Assembly (NCBI GenBank): GCA_963576565.1
Contig: OY755047.1
Coordinates: 10,991,764-11,055,763, forward strand
DNA from: Aspidapion aeneum
Lineage: Eukaryota > Arthropoda > Insecta > Coleoptera > Brentidae
DNA length: 64,000 nt
Reading direction: 5' to 3'
Part shown: positions 11,131-22,085 of the stretch, piece after piece
Layout of the letters: each line of letters starts with the position of its first letter
Numbering within the stretch: the stretch's first letter is position 1
Program-made: the position numbers and the translations under genes
Notes under the pieces: generated by a model
The model's database searches: none
Seen by the model: only the letters and a program-made list of their open reading frames with translations
What the model was told of the DNA's origin: nothing

Positions 11131-11753
11131 CTTTCACCAAATTGCTGATGAGGCAGTACCTTATCAAAGTCATTGAACGAACTTCGCGTTGATGTGTCAG
11201 CAATTATGGCGTTGGCAACAAGCCATCGCCAATAAGTGCCGATGCAGGAAGAAAGTTATATTGGGAAGTACTGGCTTATTATCGGTATCAGTAGGGGTGT
11301 GAAAGTTGACTAGTAGAGCAGCGCCCAGAAAATGTGTCCTGACCTGTGCTTGGTTTTAACACTGAATGTAAATTTGTATTTTAATTATAAGTTATTTTTA
11401 AGAAGGAAATTTTAATATTTTAATATTACAAGTCTCAAACATCACAATGTTTTTATTTAGTTCTGACGCTTCAATATTCTAACTGTAACAAAATATATAT
11501 TGGTAAGTTTGTTTGGAGATTGCTGATCCAACAACCCTACCAATACAGCTCGCACCCAAAAAGACAAAAACCGGGTAAGACAATATTTAAAAAAATTGAG
11601 GTTTGGGGGGCGGGCGGGCTCTGGGGCCTTTCCTTGGTTGCGCCCATGGTAAAGCTATCTCCCCTTCCATGTCTATTGATGTTCCAGCTGTGACGTCATA
11701 GCTGTTAAGATTTTAAAAATTACAGGATCGTAATTTTATATGTACAACATAAG
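11131..11753. other. Unassigned sequence with one hAT-end remnant
   Basis: About 11600-11655 has the G/C-tract and GCGCCCATG end typical of the hAT MITEs in this window. The rest shows no recognisable gene. Confidence 0.45.
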
Positions 11754-12655
11754 AATAAGGAACTGGAAAAAAGAATAGAAAAAGCAAAAAAATATGATCG
11801 TTTTAACAGTATTTTATGGAGCAGAGAAATAAAATGGAATGTAAAATTTTACATACAGTGTGTCCACGTAAGTTGGCGGCATATGGGAAACTTTTTTATT
11901 ATTAGCTTTACGAAAAAAAGTTATTCTTCATAAAAAGTTCTGCATGGTCCAAAACCTAAAATGCAACCATCAGATGTTAAATTTTTTCAGTCATATTACG
12001 AGGTTTGTCAAAAAATTTGATTTTTGTTCTAGAGTAAAGTATCTTTCTTTTTGACAATATCGAAAATTGTTATAAAGAAAAGATGTTTAGAATTAAAAAT
12101 AGCTTTCAAATATTCATCATTGTTACTTTTTATGAAGAATAACTTTTTTTCGTAAAGCTAATAATAAAAAAGTTTCCCATATGCCGCCAACTTACGTGGA
12201 CACACTGTATATAAAACAATGGTGAAAAGCACGCTGTTGTGTGGAATAGAGACTTGTCGCGTAACAGAGAAACACAAAACAAAAATGGAAAGTGTCGAAA
12301 TGGATGCAATAAGATCATTGAAAATATCTAGAATAGATCATGTAAGAAATGAGACCATAAAAGTAAGAGTGGGAATCAAGGGAAGCATAAAGGATGACAT
12401 CACTAAAAGACAACTGATATGATACGGCCATGTAAACGGATGAACGATGAAAGATTACCAAAGCAGGTCCTAGAATGGCAACCAATAGGGCGAAGAAAAA
12501 GAGGGCGTGCTAAACTAGAATGACAACAGTCAATCCAAAGATCAATGAGTCAAAAAAAACCTAACAGAAGATGATTGTCAGGATCGAAGGTGGTGGAAAA
12601 TAGGCGTCGGACAACGTAGAAAAACGTTCTAAACTGATATAGTAGTAGTAGTACC
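11754..12655 (+). pseudogene. RTE-type LINE pseudogene (subfamily B), split by a MITE
   Basis: It starts with K-E-L-E-K-R-I and S-I-L-W-S-R-E-I-K, is interrupted by the MITE at 11856-12207, then resumes exactly at the target TA with T-M-V-K-S-T-L-L-C-G-I-E-T-C-R-V-T-E-K. Stops follow in the GRRKRGR region. The tail is a TAG repeat near 12640-12655. Sister copies at 24690-25386 and 28538-29258 are uninterrupted at the same spot, which confirms the nesting. Confidence 0.88.
11856..12207. mobile_element. MITE with ~80-bp terminal inverted repeats, TA target
   Basis: The ends are CAGTGTGTCCACGTAAGTTG and its complement. The inverted repeat continues for about 80 bp to TTCTTCATAAAAAG. TA is duplicated on both sides. 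It is inserted in the RTE copy at 11754-12655. It is non-coding, and TA duplication suggests the Tc1/mariner superfamily. Confidence 0.92.
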
Positions 12656-12876
12656 AGTAGTACAATAAACAACAAAATATACAATTATTTTTTAATCGTA
12701 ACCTTAAAAACACATTTTCCTAAATATTTTAACCTGTTTATAATCGTTCATCTTCTTAAAAGTTTGGTGTTTATAGGACACAAAACCCAAATTTAACGAA
12801 AAATCTATAGCTCCGTTTGGAAAATATCGCGAAAAAGCCTCAACAAAATCACACCCCGAATACATCAGCTAATTTG

Positions 12877-13023
12877 CATGGGCGCACACGGGGGGGGGCG
12901 ATCAACCCCCCCCCCCCCCAAGGTGAAGGCTTTTTTAGATATTCTCATGAAAAAAAATAGCAAAAGTTACGGCATTATCGGGTCTCGGCCCCCCCAACGC
13001 ATAATTTTGCGTGCGCTACCGTG
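12877..13023. mobile_element. hAT-like MITE, degenerate
   Basis: Ends CATGGGCGCACACGG and GCGTGCGCTACCGTG enclose long G and C runs, as in the better-preserved hAT MITEs here. The 8-bp duplication is not clear. Confidence 0.55.
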
Positions 13024-13336
13024 ATTTGTACAGGATCGAGGCTTGTATTTTTTGTTTTGGTCTTTCTGACAGAACATTGTCAAACCAGGAACTTTTGCAT
13101 ATTAACCAAAATGATATTACTGTTTAATTTAGGACAATATACTTTGAAAGCTGATGTAACGAACGTTGGTGGTTTTTGTAGACGATAATTTTAAAATACT
13201 TATCAAATATATGGGAAACTCTTTTGTCTAAAGCTTATCGCTTATCGCATAGTTACTGCCGCATATGTGAGAAACATAAAAACATGGTCTAGGACTGATA
13301 AAAAATAAATAAATTTAGAGATAAAAAAATACTTAC
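13024..13336. other. No gene recognised; probable intron of the minus-strand gene
   Basis: Unassigned sequence just downstream (minus strand) of the proposed exon 3. Confidence 0.4.
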
Positions 13337-13366
13337 CAAGATGTGAAAAGCCTGCATCATCGGAAT
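13337..13366 (-). CDS. Proposed microexon 3 (30 nt) of a large minus-strand gene
   Basis: Seen: on the minus strand, TTAATTTTTTTCAG precedes the exon and GTAAGTATTT follows, both near-consensus splice sites. The 30 nt are phase 1 on both sides and encode S-D-D-A-G-F-S-H-L. With the G that ends exon 2, the junction codon is GAT (Asp), giving D-S-D-D-A-G-F-S-H-L. Exon 2 (32764-32823) has the same phase and a related segment, E-S-A-G-D-G-Y-S-D-D, so the two exons look like duplicates with a shared [DE]-S-x3-G-[YF]-S pattern. Inferred: they are consecutive exons separated by a ~19.4-kb intron; the next exon would lie at lower coordinates or outside the window. The protein is not recognised. RNA evidence would be needed. 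Confidence 0.55.
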
Positions 13367-13507
13367 CTGAAAAAAATTAATAAAAGTTTTGATTTTTTGA
13401 GTTTGGAACTGATTTTATAAACTGAAGAAATTAAGGGTGCTATTAAATAAAATACTGAAAGAAGTAATACTTTATTCTTTGATCTATTATGAAAAACAAA
13501 CTTTACC

Positions 13508-14045
13508 AAGGCCAACAAAAAATAGAGGCCAGGACCCTGAAAAGGGGACTTTTACATTGGGTCTTATGGGAGGTCAGACGTTTTTTTATGATATTTTTAA
13601 AATGGCACTACAGATTTCCGTGAAATTTCAGTGAAATAGTCTCAGACACCATCCCAATCTTCCACCATCCTTTTGTAAGGATGCAAGATGATTAAAAGGT
13701 TAAAATCTTCAAGATTTAGCATTCTTTATTTTGAATTCAAATTACCCGCCATGTACCACATGCCAACTGATATATTTGACATGCATTTGACTTTGTCATC
13801 TGTGTTTGTCACATTCGCTTCTGCTTTAAATTTAATTTTTGGGAGAATGTTCTGCAAGAATATAGTAAAAACAATCTTAAAACCGGCTTTATTTTAAAAC
13901 AAATCAAATATTCATGAACCGTCATTCCAACTTCAATGTTTTAAAGACAATCAGCTGTGTAGTGACGTGACCATCAAAAAAAAATCAGCCCCCGATGTGA
14001 CGTCAACAAAGTGGAGGATCGTGGCCCGTCCGTTTTGATAGCCCT
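13508..14045 (+). mobile_element. TIR element R5, copy 1
   Basis: It begins AAGGCCAACAAAAAATAGAG and ends GGCCCGTCCGTTTTGATAGC; the two ends are imperfect inverted repeats (GGCCACGA-type). Internal sequence is shared with 57990-59494. Short open frames inside are shared repeats, not genes. No transposase is seen. Confidence 0.7.
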
Positions 14046-14158
14046 GACTTTACCTAAACATATGTCTTAATTTTTGAGATACAGGGTGTTAAAGATTTTT
14101 CAAATTTGTTTTTTAAATTAATATATTTTTGATAGTGTATTAGTATCAGCGTACATAG

Positions 14159-15698
14159 CTGCGTATCCATCTGTATCAATACTTGCAATCTGTAGCATGA
14201 TACGCGCTTTATCTTTGTCTCTATGGCAACAAAAATACAGCTTAAATTGTATGTTCGTTGTCTAGGGAAATTGACCTGTAACTACGTTAAAAAAAAAAAC
14301 TTACCTTGCAAATTTTTTTGAAAAAAGAAACAAGTGACACGATGTTTTAAAAATAAAACAAAATACTTTAGAATAAACGAAAAAAAAGATCATCACGTAA
14401 CAAAACCAAGTCTAACTTAATATAGGTACAGACGGATTCAAAAATATTGTCGCACTGATTTCCATAGTTTTAACAAATTTAAAAATATTGCATATTTAAC
14501 CCACACTGAAGATAAGGAAGGATAAGTGGATTGTTAAACACCTGTTTTTGTGTTAAGAAATGAATTGTTGCCACCTTGCCTTAAATTTGTATCCCTATAA
14601 ACCTTTGAGTTGCGACATATTCTTGAGCCCGTCTGTACCTACGTAAGGTTTAATAGTTTTACACATATTTTGTGTAACCAATGTATAAACTATTTTTTGC
14701 TGCTCATCCATCCATATCAATATCTGCAATCTGTATCATGATACAGGCTGTATCTTTGTCGCTTTGGCAACAAAAATGTACAGCTTAAATTGTATGTTCG
14801 TTGTCTAGGGAAATTGACCTGTAACTACGTTAAAAAAAACTTACCTTGCAATTTTTTTTGAAAAAAGAAACAAGTGATACGATGTTTTAAAAATAAAACA
14901 AAATACTTTAGACTAAACAAAAAAAAAGAGCATCACGTAACAAAACCAAGTCTAACTTAATATAGGTACAGACGGATTCAAAAATATTGTCGCACTGATT
15001 TCCATAGTTTTAACAAATTAAAAAATATTGCATATTTAACCCACACTGAAGATAAGGAAGGATAAGTGGATTGTTAAACACCTGTTTTTGTGTTAAGAAA
15101 TGAATTGTTGCCACCTTGCCTTAAATTTGTATCCCTATAAACCTTTGAGTTGCGACATATTCTTGAGCCCGTCTGTACCTACGTAAGGTTTAATAGTTTT
15201 ACACATATTTTGTGTAACCAATGTATAAACTATTTTTTGCTGCTCATCCATCCATATCAATATCTGCAATCTGTATCATGATACAGGCTGTATCTTTGTC
15301 GCTTTGGCAACAAAAATGTACAGCTTAAATTGTATGTTCGTTGTCTAGGGAAATTGACCTGTAACTACGTTAAAAAAAACTTACCTTGCAATTTTTTTTG
15401 AAAAAAGAAACAAGTGATACGATGTTTTAAAAATAAAACAAAATACTTTAGACTAAACAAATAAAATGATCATCACGTAACAAAACCAAGTCTAACTTAT
15501 TATAAGTACAGACGAATTCCAAAATATTGTCGCCCTGATTTCCTTAGTTTTAACAAATTTAAAGAAATATTGCATAATTTGACCCACACTCAAGACTAGG
15601 AGGACATTGTTACACATCTGTTTTTGTGTTAAGAAATGCATTGTTGCCACGTTGACTTAAATTTGTAACCCTATATAAACATTTAAGTTGCGACATTA
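14159..15698 (+). repeat. Satellite array, ~540-bp unit
   Basis: Units start at about 14159, 14700 and 15240 (TGCTCATCCATCCATATCAA is exactly 540 bp apart in the last two). Units 2 and 3 are nearly identical until ~15460, which implies recent amplification; unit 1 is more diverged. Each unit carries ATTGTATGTTCGTTGTCTAG and GCCCGTCTGTACCTACGTAA. The array continues after the inserted MITE to about 16200. Confidence 0.9.
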
Positions 15699-15976
15699 GG
15701 GACTTATTGGAATAAAACCTGACTTTACTTTAGAGTCGACTTTATTTTGACACATTTACACAGAAAACTAACAGCTGACCTCTTAAAATTGACATACCAA
15801 AGCCAAATTTAATAATAAAGACGCTAACTTTCATTTAATAAATACCGAAACTAATAAATCCGGTTTTTAAATACACAAAGGCCGAATTTTGAAGCAGAGC
15901 AGCTGCTTTTTATATGCAAATCTGTCACCATAGGGTCGATGTTTAAATAAGGTCAGGTTTTATTACAATAAGTGTC
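15699..15976. mobile_element. MITE with GGGACTTATTG-type ends, TA target
   Basis: The left end is GGGACTTATTGGAATAAAAC and the right end is the complement of GACACTTATTGTAATAAAAC, with TA on both sides. It is inserted in the fourth satellite unit. It is related to 46319-46613, whose ends are GGGAATTATCGCAATAAA. Non-coding. Confidence 0.82.
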
Positions 15977-16200
15977 TATTTTTGTAGTCCGTCTGTACCT
16001 AAACGTAAGGTTTAATGGTTTTAAACATAAATTGTATAACCAATCTATTATTGCATAATCCACTTTTTACTGATGTCCAACAATTATTGTCACATAGTCT
16101 TAACTGTGTACAGGGTCATTGGTTATATTTGTATTTAAAGTTTTTTCTATCACCTTCATTAACCTCTAATAAATATGACCCTGTATATGTACAACTATAA
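15977..16200 (+). repeat. Fourth satellite unit, right part
   Basis: GTCCGTCTGTACCTAAACGT and the following AAGGTTTAATGGTTTTAAAC continue the 540-bp satellite after the MITE. It is more diverged and fades out near 16200. Confidence 0.65.
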
Positions 16201-16320
16201 ATATAATCCAGTAAAATAAATCATTTTCGATTCAACTTTTTTGACAAAGCCTGACAGCTTCTATGATAAAATATGTCTGTCAAGGCTAGCAAGAGCGTAG
16301 GGAAAGGAGGAGGAGCATTC

Positions 16321-17498
16321 CATTGGCGTAGCTAGCCTTGCTTTTCAGGGGGGGCCGTGGCCCCGGTCTATCTTGAACAAGTCGAGTCGTGCAAAGTGTG
16401 CAATGAATAAAAAAGATACGTGCATTAAATATTCTAATATTTTAATATAACAAATTTAATAATACATTTACCAACTTATTTATATGTATACACAGGAAGT
16501 ATGTAATTCAGCAATTCTACAAAGAAAGTTTTCTACGTCGCTGACTGAAAGCGTCTACCACACTGTCTAAGTCGACCTCAACATCTTTTTCTATGAATAA
16601 CAATGACAAACCTGAGTGTCTCTCTTGAGTCATAGTTGTTCTAAGCCAATTAAAAACTCTCCTCATGGCAGAGAAAGACCTCTCGGAAGTTGCACTTGAA
16701 ATTGGAAGAATACTCGCAACTTTAAAATGTTGGTAGAGGTTTGGATAGGTGTTTTCTGCTATATGTTGTTTGATAGAATCTTGACCAACAGTTTGATTTA
16801 ACCGAAAAATACAATTCTTTAAAACGGTCATTTCTGCTCTTAGAGCAGAAGTATTAATATTAAAAATTTCCCGGTATTGCTCGACGAATTTATTCCATTT
16901 AACGACGTGGGAAAACTTAATATGAAGATGGTTATGAAATTGTCACCAAAATCGGAAAATTTCCATAAGACACTAAACGCTAACCTCAACAAAACTAAAA
17001 AGATTATTATATTTATTTTAGAAAAACAGTTTAAAAAGGTCTTTTATAACCTTACGACATCTACAACCCGATTTCGGAAACAAAGGGGCAAAGGTCGTTA
17101 TCTTTATTAAATGCGAAATTTAACTTACACTTCTATAATTTTTTAAAAGATGTCGCCAATATGTATGAAATATTCAATATGCATTATTATGTTTAAATTT
17201 AAAAAATATTTTCGGGAAATTGCATTAGTGCAGAAAAGTTACCGATAATTTAAAGAGAAAAAGCCTAATTCCGCAAAACAAGGGCTTTTTCCTGAAATGT
17301 AAACATTATCTGAACGATTTTAAATTTTAATGCACCTATTTTATTTGAATATTTCCCGAATAATAATAGAAAAGTATGTATTTTCAGCGTCATGTTCTTT
17401 TACTAGTAGTCGGTAGTTGAGGCCTAAAATATCTTACGGGGGGCCTGAGGGACTTCAGGGGGGCCAGGCCCCCCCTGCCCCCCCTAGCTACGCCAATG
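16321..17498 (-). mobile_element. hAT transposon remnant, transposase on the minus strand
   Basis: The ends CATTGGCGTAGCTAG and CTAGCTACGCCAATG are inverted repeats with adjacent G/C runs (GGGGGGGCC and GGCCCCCC). It carries a transposase C-terminus. No clean 8-bp duplication is visible; GAGCATTC and AGGAGGGG flank it. Confidence 0.8.
16517..16951 (-). pseudogene. hAT transposase, C-terminal dimerisation domain
   Basis: The open frame runs from just after a stop near 16952 to 16517. It reads K-W-N-K-F-V-E-Q-Y-R-E-I-F, then the hAT dimerisation core L-P-I-S-S-A-T-S-E-R-S-F-S-A-M-R-R, N-W-L-R-T-T-M and the L-S-G-L-like S-G-L-S-L-L-F-I-E-K-D. This matches the hAT family related to ZMYM1-type and TTF-finger proteins. 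The BED finger and catalytic region are missing, and only about 145 residues remain of an expected ~600 or more. It would bind partner transposase but cannot transpose DNA. Confidence 0.85.
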
Positions 17499-17551
17499 AG
17501 GAGGGGTTCGGTGGGGCGTAACTACCTAAGCAAAATAAAATTTACTTATTG

Positions 17552-18258
17552 TCCGGCCAGAATAAAATGAGGCGCAAAAGAGATGGCTTCAATTAGCGCT
17601 ATCTTTCTCTATCCCGTGGCGTGCTATAATTTTTTAATTCATCATTATTAGGTATTAATTTTATGTTTTACTCCTACTAAGCCTTTTTTTGCTGGAAAAC
17701 TCCATACCTTATTTTTCTTAAAAATAAATTTCAAAACTTTTATACTTATTATATTATATGTAGGTACCTACGTATTTCAATAAGTAGGTGCGTACGAATC
17801 TAGAAACCTAAAAAAATACCAATTGACTTTCTAAAAATTGCAAAATTCCAAAACCATTCGTTATATCTTTAAAATTGGAACAGTTTTATTAAAAAATTTT
17901 AAATGAGTAAATTATACGGCACTGCTTCTTTTTGTTGGTCTAGAATCTGTATGAAACGTGCCTAGTCATCCTGTCTGAGCTCAGCCATAACAATACAAGT
18001 CCAATAAAAGGGTGTGAATTGGGAACGGGCCGGCTTCGAATTGAGCCAGCGGTAACAATAGAGACCCAATAAAAGGATGCGAATTATGAACGGGCTGGAG
18101 TCGATTTCGTTAAACGTACCAGACGAGTACCGTTTTTCTTGTAATATTAAAATTTTGTTCATGGTAAATTTGCTAAAAATGAAGATTACCTGTTAAAACC
18201 AAAGTGCTGTAAATAGAGGAAGAGAGATTGAGTTGAGCGCCTCATTTTATTCCGGCCG
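17552..18258 (+). mobile_element. TIR element with CCGGCC-AATAAAATGAGGCGC ends, copy 1
   Basis: The left end is TCCGGCCAGAATAAAATGAG and the right end GCCTCATTTTATTCCGGCCG. Internally a ~62-bp segment (ACCCAATAAAAGGATGCG type) is repeated in tandem near 18000-18110. A second copy lies inverted at 30911-31645. No transposase is encoded; the superfamily is unclear. Confidence 0.8.
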
Positions 18259-18404
18259 TACTTTATTTGTATTACCCTGTTTGTAAATTTTTTGAAATAA
18301 CGCCTAAAATGTGTTCTTAGGTGTATTTAAACCTTTCTTATCAATTTCGTGATAGTGTGTGTGTAGGTGAAGTGTGTGTTTATCTGTTCGGCCCACGAGA
18401 GCTC

Positions 18405-18700
18405 TGGAACCGATGACCAATTTTTATGAGATTTTTCCAAGACATTAATGATAATAACAGTTTCTTGAAAGTTAAAAATTGGAAACATGCTAACTTTTTA
18501 ACGAATCAATATGCGATTTTAGTAATATAGTAGAACACAATTTTTTCAATAGTTTGTGTTATAACCAGAAACTTCATAGGCGCTTTCGTTTCTGAGATAT
18601 TTAGAAAAAACTGTTTTCACGGCTGATTCACTTGAAGGGTGCAGTGAACTAGAAAGAAATCAGAGCCGCCATGGACCCGTTTATTTACATTGTCTCCTCC
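18405..18700 (+). mobile_element. Interspersed repeat family T, fragment
   Basis: Shared blocks GTGTTATAACCAGAAACTTC, TTTCTGAGATATTTAGAAAA and a terminal ATGGACCCGTTTATTT recur at 21915-22085 (inverted), 36110-36580, 44935-45475 (inverted) and 47222-47705. Non-coding. Confidence 0.7.
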
Positions 18701-18730
18701 TAGGTAATAACCGTATCTACGCCACTGAAG

Positions 18731-19456
18731 GTTAGGTCAGACTTAGAGACTAGACCACTTCTAGATATCCTTAGTATAGACTTAAAAGTTTAGGAAATTC
18801 TAGGGAATATTGTTTATTACAAATTGGAACTGCGTTCAAAATAAATACCGCTTGCCAAAATTTCAAATTTCACAGCGTCTACAAATTTGGCTAGACCGAA
18901 AAAACCACGGGCCTACTCGATGTGGATGTGGTCAAAGGAAAATTTTGGTATTTTTGTTTTTCAAAATCATACTCAATGTGGTTTTTGTAAAGTTGTTATT
19001 TTTTTGTTGTGACAGATACTCTCTTAGGACGTAGGACGAATTGGCAGAGGCGTCGCGTGTTTTAATAAAATGGGGGGGGCGGGAGATGGGTTTGGTGGTG
19101 TGATGACGTACTTACGTCTTAAATATATCTGTACAGGGTGTCTCAATATATTTTTTCCCACTCTTTTAGACCATTAATAATTGATATAGGAATATACAAG
19201 AAATTTTTACTTTTAAATTGTATCTTGACTTTATTCCTGATGCTTACCATATTTGACAGGCGCTCAAATTTATAGTTTTTGTAAATTGGATGCTCCTTAT
19301 ATTATTTAATTAATAGATTAGGCTTGGAACATATTTTCCTAAAATGCCCGATATGCCGTAGTTTAGAGCCATAGTTTCTGAGATATTAGCAATTATAACA
19401 GTACCGCTCTTATGTTAATTTTAGTATCTTTATTCCGAATTATGTTAGTCCCAATC
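18731..19456. other. Unassigned, with short transposon ends
   Basis: It holds a hAT-type GAGGCGTCGCG plus G-run near 19048-19085 and a CAGGGTGTCTCAATA foldback-type end near 19135. Otherwise nothing is recognised; minor open frames lack family signatures. Confidence 0.45.
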
Positions 19457-19768
19457 AGCGGCGTAGCGTGGGGGGGCGCGGGGGGTTCGTCGCCCCCCCC
19501 CGCCCCGAGGGTAGTGGCGCCCCATTGGTGGACGAAGCGCCCTCAGCTTTATTAAGTCGGGCCGGCAACGGCCAATTGAGTGGGCCAAAGGAAACTAACG
19601 ACATTAAGACCTTTTTTTTGTTTTTTTGTTCGCAAGATTTGTGAGAGGCGCCCTTGTGACCGATCGGCCGCCCCCTCACACATGATGACCTTTTGTTTTT
19701 TTTTTTTTTTGGTCGCAAGATTTTTTATCAGTTTTCAGAGGCGCCCTTTTTAGCTGTCGCCCCCCCTG
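19457..19768. mobile_element. hAT-like element remnant with G/C tracts
   Basis: The left end CAGCGGCGTAGCGTGGG and long G and C runs match the hAT MITE group. The right end is cut by the RTE insertion at 19769. The minus-strand open frame here is low-complexity and not credible coding. Confidence 0.6.
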
Positions 19769-20190
19769 TGCTGTGAAAAGCACGCTGTTGTATGGAATAG
19801 AGACTTATCGCGTAACAGAAAAATACAAAACAAAAGTAGAAAGTGTCGAAATGAATGCAATAAGAAGATCAATGAGAATATCTATAAGAAATGAGATCAT
19901 AAAAGAAAGAACGGGAATTGAGGAAAGCATAACGGATTACATTAATAAGAGACAACTGATATGGTACAGCCATTTGCAACGGATAAATGACGAAAGATTA
20001 CCAAAGCAGGTCCTAGAATGCTAACCAATAGGGCGCAGAAAAAGAGGGCGTCCTAAACTAGAAAGGCAACAATCAATCCAAAGATCAATGAGTCAAAAAA
20101 ACCTGACACAAGATGATTGTCAGGATCAAAGGAGGTTGAGAATAGGCATCAGACAACGTAGAAAAACGTTCTCAACCGACACAGCAGTAG
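19769..20190 (+). pseudogene. RTE-type LINE 3' fragment (subfamily B)
   Basis: It starts K-S-T-L-L-Y-G-I-E-T-Y-R-V-T-E-K-Y-K-T-K and runs through R-Q-L-I-W-Y-S-H-L-Q-R-I-N-D-E-R-L-P-K-Q to the basic GRRKRGRPKLE region in a second frame. A UAA follows L-E-C near 20022. It is 5'-truncated; the end has GACACAGCAGTAG, a decayed TAG tail. Confidence 0.82.
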
Positions 20191-20199
20191 AATATAGTG

Positions 20200-20347
20200 C
20201 TTAACAAAAAGTTTCACGGGCAAGTCCTCCTGCTCGGGCTGAATAAAGCCTAATGAGGCCGAAACGCGTCCCCGAGCTACCTTTACCTCTGAGGACTTGC
20301 CCGTGAAACTTTTTTGTTAAAACTTTTTACCTCGTGAACTTCCTTCA
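20200..20347 (+). mobile_element. Hairpin-unit (retrozyme-like) element, single unit
   Basis: AATATAGTG flanks both sides (20191-20199 and 20348-20356), a 9-bp target duplication. The unit folds as a rod: CACGGGCAAGTCCTC pairs with GAGGACTTGCCCGTG, and inside it GCTCGGG pairs with CCCGAGC. The apical part holds CTAATGA, GAAAC and GCGTC in the order of hammerhead ribozyme boxes. Box 1 has A where the catalytic core needs G (CTGATGA), and stem II is almost absent, so activity is not predicted. Related units make up 37872-38555. It resembles animal retrozymes and short non-autonomous Penelope derivatives by inference only. Confidence 0.65.
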
Positions 20348-20356
20348 AATATAGTG

Positions 20357-20930
20357 ATTCTTTTTCTAATCAGGCTTGCCTATAGACAGTAAAGATTTTA
20401 CCTACATTGTATATCCCGCTTTTAGATTCACGTGTTCAAAAATAAATGGAAGTGGACTTTTTCTTATTTTATTCAGATTTAAATAAATTAATTTAATCCA
20501 TAATTTACGACGAAACGACAAGCTTAAAACGTAAATATTTATTCCAAAAACTCATCAAAATTAATTCCGTCACTGCTCAAAAAAAAACTAAAACCAAGTA
20601 ACGACGTCATTGTCCGAAAAAAATTGGACAAACTCCATCGTTTTCCAGAAAGACGATGCACGTGATTGTTCACTGTACGGTGACACATTTCACTTTTTGG
20701 CACTAGAAATATATAAATATAAATTATTTTTTTCGGGAAATATTTTTACTTGTTTTTAATCCTGGGTGCCAAAAAATAAATGTGGTGTGACTGAATATTA
20801 TCCAAGGAATAAGTTTCTATAGGGAGACAACAAAAATACAAATATTTATATTATATATGCATACATTGAATTCAGGTTGATAAACTGTATAATTTTTAAA
20901 ATATAAATTTAAAAAAAAAATACATTTTTC
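20357..20930. other. No gene recognised
   Basis: AT-rich sequence with an imperfect inverted repeat around CACTTTTTGGCACTAG and GGGTGCCAAAAAATA. Confidence 0.45.
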
Positions 20931-21750
20931 AAAATTCGGTAAATGGCGTTTTGGCGAATCTTAACTCCGGGTATCGTTTTTTGGCATCTCTATGGCCCCA
21001 CCATACTGCAATTAGGTGCATCTGTTGATAAACTTTATAATTTTTAAAATATGAACTTTCAAAGTTTTGCCATTTTGGTCTTATAGTATTCCCTACCCTA
21101 AAATTCACTAAATGACGTTTTTCCGAATCTTAACTCAGGGTGTGCTTTTTCGCATCTCGATGGCCTCACTATACTGCGATTCGGTGCTTTTGATGATAAA
21201 CTGAATAGTTTTTGAAATATCAATTTTCAAAATTTGGCCATTTTGGTCTTATGGTATTCCCTACCCTAAAATTCGCTAAATGACGTTTTTCCGAATCTCA
21301 ACTTAGTATGGGCTTTTTTCGCATCTCTATGGCCTTACAATACTGCAATTTGGTGCTTTTGATGATAACCTGAATAGTTTTTAAAATATGAATTTTCAAA
21401 GTTTGGCCATTTTGGTCTTATGGGATTCCCACCCTTAAATTCGTTAAATGACGTCTTTGCAAACTTAACTCAGGGTGTGATTTTTTCGGATCTGTATGTC
21501 CTCATCATACTGCGATTCGGTGCTTTTGATGATAAAATTTGGCCATTTTGGTCTTATGGGATTCCCTACCCTAAAATTTGCTAAATGACGTTTTTTCGAA
21601 TCTTAGCTCAGTGTGTGGTTTTTTCACATCTCTATGGCCCCACCATACTGCAACTCGGTGCTTTTGTTGACAAACTCTATAGTTTTTTAAATATAAATTT
21701 TCAAAGTTTGGTTATTTTGGTGGTATGGGATTCTATATTTTTAAACAGGG
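20931..21750 (+). repeat. Satellite array, ~169-bp unit, five copies
   Basis: The marker CATCTCTATGGCC and variants occurs at 20985, 21153, 21322, 21489 and 21627 (spacings 168, 169, 167, 138). Each unit also has GCCATTTTGGTCTTATGG and AAATGACGTTTTTCCGAATC. Unit 4 lost about 31 bp, which explains the short last spacing. A second array in the reverse direction is at 26080-26480. Confidence 0.9.
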
Positions 21751-21914
21751 TGATTTTTGTTTGTTTTTAAATAGGTGGTTCGGTTCATTTCCTTTTTCCG
21801 TTTTTTCTATATCTTTTACTTCTTTTTAAATCAAGTTTTCTTGAATATATTAACCTTAAGAAAAAGCATTTTTTAAATTAAACAAAGAATTATTTAAACT
21901 AGAATAAATGGATC

Positions 21915-22085
21915 CGTGACACATCTGAGACAACCTTCCTTGGCTATTAGCACATTTCAAGTGAACTCCACACCATATCACCCTTGAAAACAGTTTTTTT
22001 TTTAAATATCTCAGAAACGAAAGCTCCTATGAAGTTGTTGGTTATAACATAAATTTTTGAAAAAACGTGTTATTGTGGAATATTC
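21915..22085 (-). mobile_element. Interspersed repeat family T, inverted fragment
   Basis: TAGCACATTTCAAGTGAACT, CCCTTGAAAACAG and GTTGGTTATAACATAAA are the complement of the family T core at 18405-18700 and 36110-36580. Confidence 0.65.

Noticed and set aside
11457..11510. Plus-strand segment TTTATTTAG ... TTG-GTAAGT as an exon
   Set aside because: It is open in one frame over 42 nt only, with no partner exon of matching phase nearby. Likely chance.
14290..15400. ACTTACCTTGC motifs as reverse splice donors
   Set aside because: They repeat with the 540-bp satellite and lack acceptors, so they are satellite sequence.
18165..18215. 17-nt minus-strand pseudo-exon (TTTACAG ... ACAG-GTAATC)
   Set aside because: It lies inside the TIR element at 17552-18258, is not a multiple of three, and has no conserved partner.
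19455..19718. Minus-strand frame rich in K, P, G and R
   Set aside because: It is low-complexity translation of G/C tracts in a hAT remnant.
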